A program made the translations under genes and the position numbers. Shown piece by piece: positions 56,664 to 64,000 of a DNA stretch of 64,000 nucleotides; positions within the stretch are counted from its first letter, which is position 1, and the number at the start of each line of letters is the position of its first letter. Where the stretch lies: assembly GCF_000368765.1 (NCBI RefSeq), contig NZ_KB849655.1:1185747-1249746 (forward strand), read 5' to 3'. This DNA comes from Acinetobacter junii CIP 64.5. Lineage in GTDB: Bacteria; Pseudomonadota; Gammaproteobacteria; Pseudomonadales; Moraxellaceae. The notes beneath the pieces were generated by a model. It ran no database searches and had not been told where the DNA came from. It was given only the letters and a program-made list of their open reading frames with translations.

Positions 56664-56697
56664 TAAAAAAAGGAGATGCATCTGCATCTCCTTTTTT
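56664..56697. terminator. Bidirectional terminator between lpxO and the periplasmic protein gene
   Basis: Stem AAAAAAGGAGATGCA/TGCATCTCCTTTTTT with a 2-base TC centre, between convergent genes. Confidence 0.88.
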
Positions 56698-56707
56698 GTT
56701 GAAACTT

Positions 56708-57127
56708 TTATTGATTGGTAGCTTGTGGTGCTTGAGCACTTGCTGTTTGAGCAGCGGCTGCATCAGCAGCTTGTACTGCAGCTTCACCGATGAGTGCGAT
56801 CTTCGCCTTTTCCTGACTCTTTGCAGATAATGCCGGGTTAGCAGCTACGATACGATTGATATTGGCAGAGTTAGCAGGTGCGATAGCCGCTGTTTGCAAA
56901 ACAATTGGGCGATTCCCTGTATCTCCAAGTATATATCGAATCCCTGTACGAGGGCTGATTACTGTAGTTACTTCACGTTTAACTTGAGCTTCAGCTGTCG
57001 TCGCGCCTTTTGCTGCAAGTACTTTGTCTACTGTGGTTGTGGTCGTTGCTTGTGGTGCTTCATTAGCAAAGCCTACACTTGATACCGCAACACTCGCTAA
57101 AATTAAAAGTTGTAATGGTTTTTTCAT
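56708..57127 (-). CDS. Ala/Thr-rich exported protein of unknown function
   Basis: 139 residues. A signal peptide (MKKPLQLLILASVAVSSVGFA) leads to a low-complexity Ala, Thr, Val and Gln-rich mature region with a central short segment TGIRYILGDTGNRPIVLQT that looks like the only ordered part. The end is AQTASAQAPQATNQ. I use the ATG at 57127, with GGGAAG upstream, rather than an ATG at 57145 that would break the signal. Function unknown; periplasmic or secreted. Confidence 0.7.
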   Translation of the reverse strand: MKKPLQLLILASVAVSSVGFANEAPQATTTTTVDKVLAAKGATTAEAQVKREVTTVISPRTGIRYILGDTGNRPIVLQTAAIAPANSANINRIVAANPALSAKSQEKAKIALIGEAAVQAADAAAAQTASAQAPQATNQ

Positions 57128-57217
57128 CGTCTTCCCGCGTTTCATGCGAATTCAGTCAAAGTCATTCTATTGAATAATGAAACTATAAAGCACTTAACGA
57201 CTCAAGTTACTTCTCGT

Positions 57218-57245
57218 AAAAAAGCAGGGATTAACCCTGCTTTTA
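57218..57245 (-). terminator. Terminator of secA
   Basis: Stem AAAAGCAGGG/CCCTGCTTTT with loop ATTAA, 20 bases after the secA stop, T-run in the transcribed direction. Confidence 0.88.
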
Positions 57246-57264
57246 TATCAAACGGTATCGGAGT

Positions 57265-60000
57265 TTAGATTTTACCGTGACACTGTTTGTATTTTAATCC
57301 CGAACCACAAGGACACGGTGCATTGCGGCTTTCTGGAACTGGGAATGGAGCATTATTCACTGTATATTCAGGCTCTTCAGATGCAGTCACTTCACCCGTT
57401 AAACCATCTACATCATCATGTTCAAATGATAAACGCATTGATTCAGCTTGACGTTGTTGTTGTGCTTCAAGCTCAGCCAATTCTTCTGCTGTTGGTACAT
57501 GAACACGAGATAAATCAGTCACAACGTCTGATTTGATGATACCCAACATGTTCACAAACAAATTAAATGCTTCTTTCTTATATTCCTGCTCTGGATTTTT
57601 CTGAGCATAGCCACGCAAGTGGATACCCTGACGTAAATAATCCATCGCAGCTAAATGATCTTTCCAATGGCGATCTAAAGAGTTCAGCATAAAGTGACGC
57701 TCTAACATCGCAGCAGATTCATCACCCATTTGCGTACGGCGTTGACGATAACGTGAAATCACTTCATCAGAAATACGTGCAATCAGACCTTCCTCATCCA
57801 AGCGGCGATCTTGATCTAACCATTGCTGTACAGGAAGCTCGATACCTAAATCCGTACGTAAAGCGGTTTCTAGACCAGGAATATCCCATTGATCATGGAT
57901 AGATTCAGGTGGAATGAAGTTCGCGATAACACCTTTCATCACCTCTTTATGCATCTCTTCGATATAATCTTGTAATGTACTTTCTGCCAAAATCTCATCA
58001 CGTTGTGAGTAAATAATTTTACGTTGTTCATTATTTACATCATCATACTTCAATAAGTTTTTACGAATATCAAAGTTACGTGCTTCAACTTTACGCTGTG
58101 CATTTTCAATAGAACGACTCACCATTTTATGTTCAATGGCTTCATTTTCCTGTAAGCCCATTGCACGCATCATGGCAACAACACGATCACCCGCAAAGAT
58201 ACGCATCAAATCATCTTCAAGCGATAAGTAGAAGCGAGAAACACCAGGGTCACCCTGACGACCCGCACGACCACGTAGCTGGTTATCAATACGACGTGAT
58301 TCATGGCGCTCTGAACCAATAATATGCAAACCACCTGAGTTCAATACATCTTCGTGATCTTTTTCCCACTGCGCTTGTAAACGAGCTTCATCTTCTGGCG
58401 TAGGATTTTCAATTTTTGCGAGTTTGGCTTTCCAGTTACCACCAAGCAAAATATCCGTACCACGACCTGCCATGTTTGTTGCAATCGTTACGGCGTTTGG
58501 ACTACCTGCTTGAGCAATAATGTCCGCCTCACGCTCATGTTGTTTTGCATTGAGGACTTCGTGTTGAATACCTGCTTGTAATAACTTTGCAGATAAAATT
58601 TCACTCGCCTCAATCGTTGCAGTACCGATCAAAATCGGCGCAACACCCTGCTTACGAATATTGGTAATTTCTTCGATAATTGCGTTGTATTTACCGTTAC
58701 GATTTAAATAAATTAAGTCGTTGTGATCCTTACGCACCATCGGACGGTGAGTTGGGATAATAACAACATCTAAACCATAGATTTCTTTCATTTCAGCAGC
58801 TTCAGTATCAGCTGTACCTGTCATACCTGAAAGTTTTTTATATAAACGGAAATAGTTCTGGAAAGTTGTGGTTGCCAAAGTTTGGTTTTCAGGCTGAATT
58901 TCCATATTTTCTTTGGCTTCAACCGCTTGGTGTAAACCTTCAGACCAACGACGACCAGGCATCGTACGACCCGTACTTTCATCAACAATAATCACTTCTT
59001 CTTTTTGAGTCTGAGGATTAATGCCAATAATGTAGTGAACGTTCTTTTGGTATAGATAATGCGCACGAATCGCAGCAGTGACATGGTGAACCAGATTTAG
59101 GTTCGCAGCAGAATAAAGACTTTCACCCTCAGCAAGTAATCCCATACGGATTAACTCTTGCTCAACAGTCTCGTAACCAACCTCAGTCATTTCAACTGAG
59201 CGTTGTTTCTCATCAACCCAGAAGTGTCCGCCATCAGCCACTTTTTCTTCTTTCTGAGGTTTTAATGTTGGAGGAATGCTATTGATTAACTGATATAAAT
59301 GCGATGAATCTTCACTTTGACCTGAAATAATCAATGGTGTACGTGCTTCATCAATTAAGATCGAGTCTACTTCATCGATGATCGCATAACTTAAACCACG
59401 TTGTTTTTTCTCTTGTAGAGAAAACACCATGTTGTCACGAAGATAATCAAAGCCAAATTCGTTGTTCGTACCGTAAGTAATGTCTGCCAAATAAGCTTGT
59501 GCTTTCTCAGCAGGCATTTGCATCGAATAAATCACACCGATGCTTAAACCCAAAAACTCAAATAATGGGCGGTTGAGTTCAGCATCACGTTGTGCAAGAT
59601 AGTCATTGACGGTGATGACATGCACACCCTGACCACTCAATGCATTGAGGTAACACGCTAAAGTACCCATCAGGGTTTTACCTTCACCTGTACGCATCTC
59701 AGCAATTTTGCCTTCGTGCAGTGTGATACCACCAATCAACTGAACATCATAGTGACGCATTCCCATCACGCGTTTTGCGGCTTCACGACAAACTGCAAAT
59801 GCTTCAGGTAATAATTTATTTAGGCTTTCACCGTTTTTAAATCTTTCTTTGAATTCTTGAGTTTTTGCAGAAAGGTCTGCATCGTTAAGAGCAGATATCG
59901 TCGGTTCAAGCGCATTGATTTGTTCAACAATTTTACGCATGCGTTTGAGCTCACGCTCATTTTTAGTACCGAAGATACCTCCGATCAGACTTGCCAACAT
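57265..60000 (-). CDS. secA: Preprotein translocase ATPase SecA
   Basis: 911-residue motor of Sec export. Walker A region MRTGEGKTL (about residues 102-110), [15 protein letters not shown] (DEAD-type Walker B), [10 protein letters not shown] and [23 protein letters not shown] (helicase motifs V and VI), the preprotein cross-linking domain, scaffold and wing domains, then a C-terminal zinc finger [15 protein letters not shown] that binds SecB. Length agrees with Acinetobacter SecA. Single gene with its own terminator. Confidence 0.97.
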   Translation of the reverse strand: MLASLIGGIFGTKNERELKRMRKIVEQINALEPTISALNDADLSAKTQEFKERFKNGESLNKLLPEAFAVCREAAKRVMGMRHYDVQLIGGITLHEGKIAEMRTGEGKTLMGTLACYLNALSGQGVHVITVNDYLAQRDAELNRPLFEFLGLSIGVIYSMQMPAEKAQAYLADITYGTNNEFGFDYLRDNMVFSLQEKKQRGLSYAIIDEVDSILIDEARTPLIISGQSEDSSHLYQLINSIPPTLKPQKEEKVADGGHFWVDEKQRSVEMTEVGYETVEQELIRMGLLAEGESLYSAANLNLVHHVTAAIRAHYLYQKNVHYIIGINPQTQKEEVIIVDESTGRTMPGRRWSEGLHQAVEAKENMEIQPENQTLATTTFQNYFRLYKKLSGMTGTADTEAAEMKEIYGLDVVIIPTHRPMVRKDHNDLIYLNRNGKYNAIIEEITNIRKQGVAPILIGTATIEASEILSAKLLQAGIQHEVLNAKQHEREADIIAQAGSPNAVTIATNMAGRGTDILLGGNWKAKLAKIENPTPEDEARLQAQWEKDHEDVLNSGGLHIIGSERHESRRIDNQLRGRAGRQGDPGVSRFYLSLEDDLMRIFAGDRVVAMMRAMGLQENEAIEHKMVSRSIENAQRKVEARNFDIRKNLLKYDDVNNEQRKIIYSQRDEILAESTLQDYIEEMHKEVMKGVIANFIPPESIHDQWDIPGLETALRTDLGIELPVQQWLDQDRRLDEEGLIARISDEVISRYRQRRTQMGDESAAMLERHFMLNSLDRHWKDHLAAMDYLRQGIHLRGYAQKNPEQEYKKEAFNLFVNMLGIIKSDVVTDLSRVHVPTAEELAELEAQQQRQAESMRLSFEHDDVDGLTGEVTASEEPEYTVNNAPFPVPESRNAPCPCGSGLKYKQCHGKI

Positions 60001-60335
60001 GAATAAACTCTCTAATCCTGTTTGTTTAAATAGGTAATTTTTTCTTAGCTGTTATTATGGAGTCAGAAATAAGAACTACAAGGGCTTTACATCCAAACAG
60101 GTAAAAAAATCTGCGAGGCAATTCTGACCACAAGCAACCAAAGTCAGTTAATGTAGCAAATTTGACTATAAGTTACATCGACTAAAATGTGAATTTCCGA
60201 TCAATTTTCCAACCAAACTAAACTCTATATCTTTTAAACTCATAAAAACATCAAAAAACAATATTTTTACTTCTAAGCCTTCTAGCGCATATTAATCCAA
60301 CACACATAAGATTAAAAATGTTCTAAGGACGAAGT
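60001..60335. other. 335-base divergent region between secA and the peroxiredoxin gene
   Basis: Holds the promoters of both genes. On the minus strand TTGTAG and TAATAA about 18 bases apart, near 60045-60075, could be a secA promoter. CCTGTTTG (about 60016) and CAAACAGG (about 60095) are complementary across 75 bases. I see no open frame and no secM-like gene. Confidence 0.45.
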
Positions 60336-60971
60336 ATGACATTACGTTTAGGTGATATTGCTCCAAATTTCCAACAAGAATCGAGCGAAGGAAGAATTGA
60401 TTTTTATGAGTTTCTAGGTAACCACTGGGGGATTCTATTTTCACATCCTGCTGATTTTACACCTGTTTGTACGACAGAACTGGGGTTCACCGCAAAGCTC
60501 AAAGATCAATTCACAAAACGAGGCATAAAAGCAATCGCTTTATCTGTGGATGATGTGGAATCACATAAAAGCTGGATTCAGGATATCAATGAAACTCAAA
60601 ACACAACGGTGAATTTCCCAATTATTGCAGACAAAGATCGTAAAGTTTCAGAGCTATATGATTTTATCCATCCTAATGCCAGTGAAACCCTAACCGTGCG
60701 CTCATTGATCATTATTGATCCCAATAAAAAGGTTCGTTTGATTATTACCTATCCTGCATCAACAGGTCGAAACTTTAATGAGGTATTACGTGTAATTGAC
60801 TCATTACAGTTGACAGATCATCACAAAGTGGCGACCCCAGCAAACTGGCAGCACGGAGAGGATGTTGTTATTGTCCCATCACTCAAAGATGAGGAGGAAA
60901 TTAAACAACGTTTTCCAAAGGGTTACACTGCTGTAAAACCTTATTTACGTCTCACTCCTCAGCCTGAGTAA
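60336..60971 (+). CDS. 1-Cys peroxiredoxin (Prx6 type)
   Basis: 211-residue AhpC/TSA-fold peroxidase. The peroxidatic Cys45 lies in HPADFTPVCTTELG, and no other cysteine occurs in the protein, so it is a 1-Cys enzyme. The C-terminal Prx6 extension (KVATPANWQHGEDVVIVPS) is present. It reduces hydrogen and organic peroxides in the cytoplasm; the external thiol donor is unknown. AAGGAC precedes the ATG. No regulator is adjacent. Confidence 0.92.
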   Translation: MTLRLGDIAPNFQQESSEGRIDFYEFLGNHWGILFSHPADFTPVCTTELGFTAKLKDQFTKRGIKAIALSVDDVESHKSWIQDINETQNTTVNFPIIADKDRKVSELYDFIHPNASETLTVRSLIIIDPNKKVRLIITYPASTGRNFNEVLRVIDSLQLTDHHKVATPANWQHGEDVVIVPSLKDEEEIKQRFPKGYTAVKPYLRLTPQPE

Positions 60972-61093
60972 GATTGAAGCTAATTCAAGGTTTTGAGCGA
61001 AGTGCAAGACTGATGAGATACGTCGTATAGAAATACTCAACGTACCTTACCAAACCACTTATTAAAACAAAATTCTATTTTTCTAACTCCAGC

Positions 61094-61120
61094 GCCTATC
61101 ATATCGATAGGCATTTTTTT
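61094..61120 (+). terminator. Intrinsic terminator downstream of the peroxiredoxin gene
   Basis: Stem GCCTATC/GATAGGC with loop ATATC and tail ATTTTTTT, about 120 bases after the peroxiredoxin stop and 80 before the MBL gene. Confidence 0.8.
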
Positions 61121-61200
61121 AAGCTTATAAAATTTCATTTTAGTTTTCTTATTTGATACGTTATAAGAGAAATCTTAAACTTTAATAAAATAAGAATGCT

Positions 61201-62010
61201 ATGATTTATAACATTCATCATTTGCACTGTGGAAGTTTCTGTCCAGTTTGCGCCCCGCTGTTTGGTCAAAAAGGTTGGAAAGCACATCTAGTCTGTCATT
61301 GTCTCCTCATTGAAACTGATCGCGGTCTAGTCTTAATTGATACAGGCTTAGGACTTCAAGACTATCTGCATACTGAACAGCGATTAGGGAGTTTACTTAA
61401 ACAATTTGGCTCAATTGTACCCAACCTAAAACTAACTGCCATTCAGCAGATACAGCGACTTGGTTTTAACCCGAGTGATGTAAAACATATTTTTGTGACC
61501 CATCTAGATTTTGATCATGCTGGTGGAATTTCTGATTTTCCAAATGCAACAGTGCATCTCTTAGCGGCGGAGTTTAATGCCACTCAATCACTTACAACCA
61601 AAGGCAAACTTCGTTATAAGACTGAACAGTTTAAACAGCATCGCTATTGGAACTTTGCTGAACATAATGATGGCGAGCCATGGTTTAACTTGCAAAAAGT
61701 TAAAGGGCTTCCGTTATTTCACGATGAAATTTTAATGATTCCCTTGATTGGGCATACCGCTGGGCACTGTGGAATTGCGATTAAAAAGGCCGATGGCTGG
61801 ATGTTGTTCTGTGGCGATGCCTATTACACCCATCTTGAGCTAAACCCAAAAAACAAACTCAGAGCTTTAGATTTCACTGAACGGTTATTGGCTGAAGATA
61901 ACCAACTACGTTTGCAAAACCTTAAACAGTTACAATATCTCGCTCAACATGAACCCAGGATTGAGTTAATTTGTGCCCACGACCCTTATGAATTTAATCG
62001 CTATCAATAA
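61201..62010 (+). CDS. Metallo-beta-lactamase fold hydrolase
   Basis: 269-residue MBL-fold protein. Metal ligands are visible: THLDFDHAGG (His101, Asp103, Asp105, His106), a His in GHTAGHCG (about 189) and an Asp in CGDAYY (about 208). The layout resembles AHL lactonases and related quorum-quenching enzymes, but the same set occurs in many hydrolases. Cysteines near the N-terminus (HCGSFCPVCAP) are unusual. No signal peptide. The phosphatase-like lipoprotein gene starts one base after its stop. Confidence 0.82.
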   Translation: MIYNIHHLHCGSFCPVCAPLFGQKGWKAHLVCHCLLIETDRGLVLIDTGLGLQDYLHTEQRLGSLLKQFGSIVPNLKLTAIQQIQRLGFNPSDVKHIFVTHLDFDHAGGISDFPNATVHLLAAEFNATQSLTTKGKLRYKTEQFKQHRYWNFAEHNDGEPWFNLQKVKGLPLFHDEILMIPLIGHTAGHCGIAIKKADGWMLFCGDAYYTHLELNPKNKLRALDFTERLLAEDNQLRLQNLKQLQYLAQHEPRIELICAHDPYEFNRYQ

Positions 62011-62011
62011 A

Positions 62012-62596
62012 ATGAAAAGAATATTTATTACTGTTTTTGTTGTTTCAACATTAAGTCTAAATGGATGTATGACACATCCGAGTATAGAGCAATCTCAACG
62101 CCCTCAAAATTGGGGGGCTTTAATCTCGGATACGCATAATTTTTATCAGATCAGTCAGGATGTTTATCGCAGTGAACAACCCAATTCCGAATTAATACCT
62201 TTACTAAAAAAATATCAGATTGAAACGGTGATCAATTTAAGAGCTCGAAATGAAGATGCAAAAGTACTCCAAAATCAATCGCTAAATTTAGTACACATAC
62301 CAATTCAAACATGGGCAATTAATCGCCAAGACTTACTTCAAGCAATGCAGGCTATTCAGATTGCAAAAAATAATAATCAAAAAGTCCTTGTTCATTGTTA
62401 TCACGGATCAGATCGAACAGGTGCAACCATTGCGATGTATCGTATTATTTTTGAAAATTGGTCAATTGAAAATGCAGTCAAAGAAATGAAACAAGGAGGA
62501 TATGGCTACCATATCATTTGGAAAAACATTGAAAATCTATTTACCTCAGAAAATGTACAATGGATTCAGCAGCAATTATCCAACCCTTCAAGTTAA
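62012..62596 (+). CDS. Lipoprotein with tyrosine/dual-specificity phosphatase domain
   Basis: 194-residue predicted lipoprotein. The signal ends in lipobox LNGC (Cys19), and the mature part has the cysteine phosphatase loop HCYHGSDRTG with Cys129 and Arg135, after an IVINLR-type segment (ETVINLRARNED). Such DSP-like domains act on phosphotyrosine or on phosphoinositide or other small phosphates; here it would act in the periplasm. The ATG at 62012 follows the MBL stop codon by one base, implying translational coupling. Substrate unknown. Confidence 0.82.
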   Translation: MKRIFITVFVVSTLSLNGCMTHPSIEQSQRPQNWGALISDTHNFYQISQDVYRSEQPNSELIPLLKKYQIETVINLRARNEDAKVLQNQSLNLVHIPIQTWAINRQDLLQAMQAIQIAKNNNQKVLVHCYHGSDRTGATIAMYRIIFENWSIENAVKEMKQGGYGYHIIWKNIENLFTSENVQWIQQQLSNPSS

Positions 62597-62716
62597 AACT
62601 TAAACACTCACTTGAGAGGTGGATTTTCTTGGCAAAAAAACCTCTCACTGTTATTGGAATAATTAAGACTCTAGAAATAAATTTTTAAGATTGTAAATTG
62701 ACCAACAAAACTTAAT

Positions 62717-63655
62717 CTAAGTATCTAGTTTGGTAAAAACCGAATTCTTGAGCAAAACCGTGATCACTTCAGAAAGACCACCATCACTATCGGTGACTAA
62801 TAAGAAGACCTCTCCATCAGCATTTGACTCAAGCCAAGTTATTCCTTCAACCTTAATGGCTAAAGTGTTTCCCTCAGCATCTTGGATCAAAAAGGAATTT
62901 AGGACTTCCCCTTTCGGTGAGAGCACTAAAATATAACTTCCTAACACTGCACCATCATCGTAGGTATTTAAGGTTTGCTCAACGGCTGCGGTTGCAACGA
63001 TCACGTTCTTATCTGCTAAAAAATAAGCATCTGAAATACCACTTACTGAACCATTAATCTCAGGTAATGTGAGATTAAATGAACGTATAAGAGCATTTTC
63101 TAAAGATTTATGTGCTTGAATTTTTTCTAGATCAAATACTAAAACACCATGAAAGTGATTAATGTTGCCACGTTGGAAGATATAAAGATGATGATTATCT
63201 GAGCATACTGCTTCTATATTTAAATCTGCTCCGCCTGTGAGTGCAACGCAGTGCTGCAAATAATCATAATCCAACTTATCGAGCAAAGTCTGAACTTGAT
63301 GATTAGATGGATTATACAACAGAGCTTGCTTTCTCTTTTCAGTCGAACCTGAGCCCATAACCAATAAATGAAGTTGTTCATTAAAAATGATACAACTTAA
63401 TGCTTCATAATCAGGCTTTTCTGCTTTGCTTAATACGGTGAGAGCTTCTTGCTCAGATGACTCCAATAAAGGGACTTTTTCAAAAGTTGTTGTTGCAGTA
63501 ATTTTATTTTTTAGGCTAGTTTTTAATAAGTAACGAACATCATCCCCAACGAAATATAAGTAGTCGCCTAAGTAAGCAACGCCAGACAATGCTCCAATTG
63601 CTGAGTCTGGCGAAAAACTAAATTTTTCAAGTATCTTTAAATCCGTTTGTTCCAT
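62717..63655 (-). CDS. DUF6929-like beta-propeller protein
   Basis: 312-residue soluble protein with repeated beta-strand patterns (LSGVAYLGDYLYFVGDD, LNIEAVCSDNHHLYIFQRG, VEGITWLESNADGEVFLLVTD) that suggest a propeller; I associate it with DUF6929, loosely. No signal peptide, so cytoplasmic. The ATG at 63655 has an AGGAGATG ribosome binding site; a longer frame upstream is not needed. Function unknown. It is downstream of the SPOR protein gene with 75 bases between. Confidence 0.65.
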   Translation of the reverse strand: MEQTDLKILEKFSFSPDSAIGALSGVAYLGDYLYFVGDDVRYLLKTSLKNKITATTTFEKVPLLESSEQEALTVLSKAEKPDYEALSCIIFNEQLHLLVMGSGSTEKRKQALLYNPSNHQVQTLLDKLDYDYLQHCVALTGGADLNIEAVCSDNHHLYIFQRGNINHFHGVLVFDLEKIQAHKSLENALIRSFNLTLPEINGSVSGISDAYFLADKNVIVATAAVEQTLNTYDDGAVLGSYILVLSPKGEVLNSFLIQDAEGNTLAIKVEGITWLESNADGEVFLLVTDSDGGLSEVITVLLKNSVFTKLDT

Positions 63656-63730
63656 TACTTCATCTCCTATTCGATGAAAAACGCACAATCAGCTCAACTT
63701 CAAAGATACTTAGCTTACTTAAACAACTTT

Positions 63731-64000
63731 TTATCTTTGATCTAGTGGAACCCAGTCAATTACCCAAGCTGATTTCATATTCAGACTTTCATCAGAAGAA
63801 ATCTTTTTCCGAGTTGCATCAGCAACATCGCGATCTTTGGCAGGTCCAACCATAATACGAATACCTTTCGAGGTAGAACTGGTTGTGACTTTATAGCCTT
63901 TAGCACGTAGCTTGGATACGACAGCATCTGCATTTGCTTGGTTTGCAGCCAATGCCACTTGAACCATCCACTTCTTATCGCCATTTTCCATAAGATCGCG
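63731..64000 (-). CDS. SPOR-domain protein (5' part outside window)
   Basis: The last 90 codons of a protein whose start lies past the window edge; the frame is open through position 64000. The visible part is a SPOR domain: KKWMVQVALAANQANADAV, then LRAKGYKVTTSS and GIRIMVGPAKDRDVA. SPOR domains bind denuded glycan strands at the division septum. The full protein is probably a membrane-anchored DedD-type protein, as commonly found next to folC in this genus; that is inference. Confidence 0.85.
   Translation of the reverse strand, partial: RDLMENGDKKWMVQVALAANQANADAVVSKLRAKGYKVTTSSTSKGIRIMVGPAKDRDVADATRKKISSDESLNMKSAWVIDWVPLDQR

Overview
The window looks like chromosomal core DNA from an Acinetobacter species. 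The evidence is the AT-rich coding style, the pilG-pilH-pilI-pilJ-chpA cluster, an Acinetobacter-type OmpA, a membrane-bound PQQ glucose dehydrogenase next to an OprB-type porin, an LpxO-like hydroxylase and a signal-less YkuD protein resembling ElsL. The OmpA loops differ from those I remember for A. baumannii, so a non-baumannii species is likely, but I cannot name it. I see no transposase, integrase, phage module or CRISPR array.

Layout. 1-3.8 kb: tRNA-Val with a near-perfect sigma70 promoter, ElsL-like L,D-carboxypeptidase, YbaN and DUF1853 proteins, an entericidin-like lipoprotein, dapE. 3.8-13 kb: minus-strand Pil-Chp operon for twitching motility: two response regulators, CheW adaptor, PilJ receptor, a 1689-residue ChpA kinase with five HPt modules, and a second CheW-like adaptor. 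13-26.3 kb: a coiled-coil exported protein, proS, yegP (apparent ATA start), yjdM, DUF488, ygfZ, a Sel1-repeat protein, a PqqU-like TonB receptor, mutM, parvulin, mscL and typA. 26.5-32 kb: xanthine-type permease, rsmC, lysP-like permease, then an unusual structured leader RNA with its own promoter and terminator, rtcB and a 52-residue basic protein. 32-42.6 kb: ompA, a FimT-like pseudopilin, thiolase, a VOC protein, an SMR transporter, a sulfite reductase pair, gcd and oprB. 42.7-50 kb: alpha-methylacyl-CoA racemase family gene, a divergent AraC regulator, GNAT, P-loop kinase and a two-gene beta-oxidation operon. 50-64 kb: patatin-like lipase between two paralogous small membrane proteins, GNAT, methyltransferase, TrhA/hemolysin III, MHS transporter, lpxO, a periplasmic protein, secA, 1-Cys peroxiredoxin, MBL hydrolase plus phosphatase-like lipoprotein, a DUF6929-like protein and the C-terminal part of a SPOR protein cut by the window edge.

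How genes work together. The Pil-Chp genes form one chemosensory pathway controlling type IV pili; the FimT-like pseudopilin may act in the same machine. Gcd and OprB would form an outer-membrane-to-periplasm glucose oxidation route, and the PqqU-like receptor could import the cofactor Gcd needs. Several genes serve fatty-acyl-CoA turnover (racemase, two thiolases, FadJ-type enzyme). The most unusual region is the rtcB locus: RNA ligase, small basic protein and an upstream hairpin-rich RNA that ends in an intrinsic terminator.
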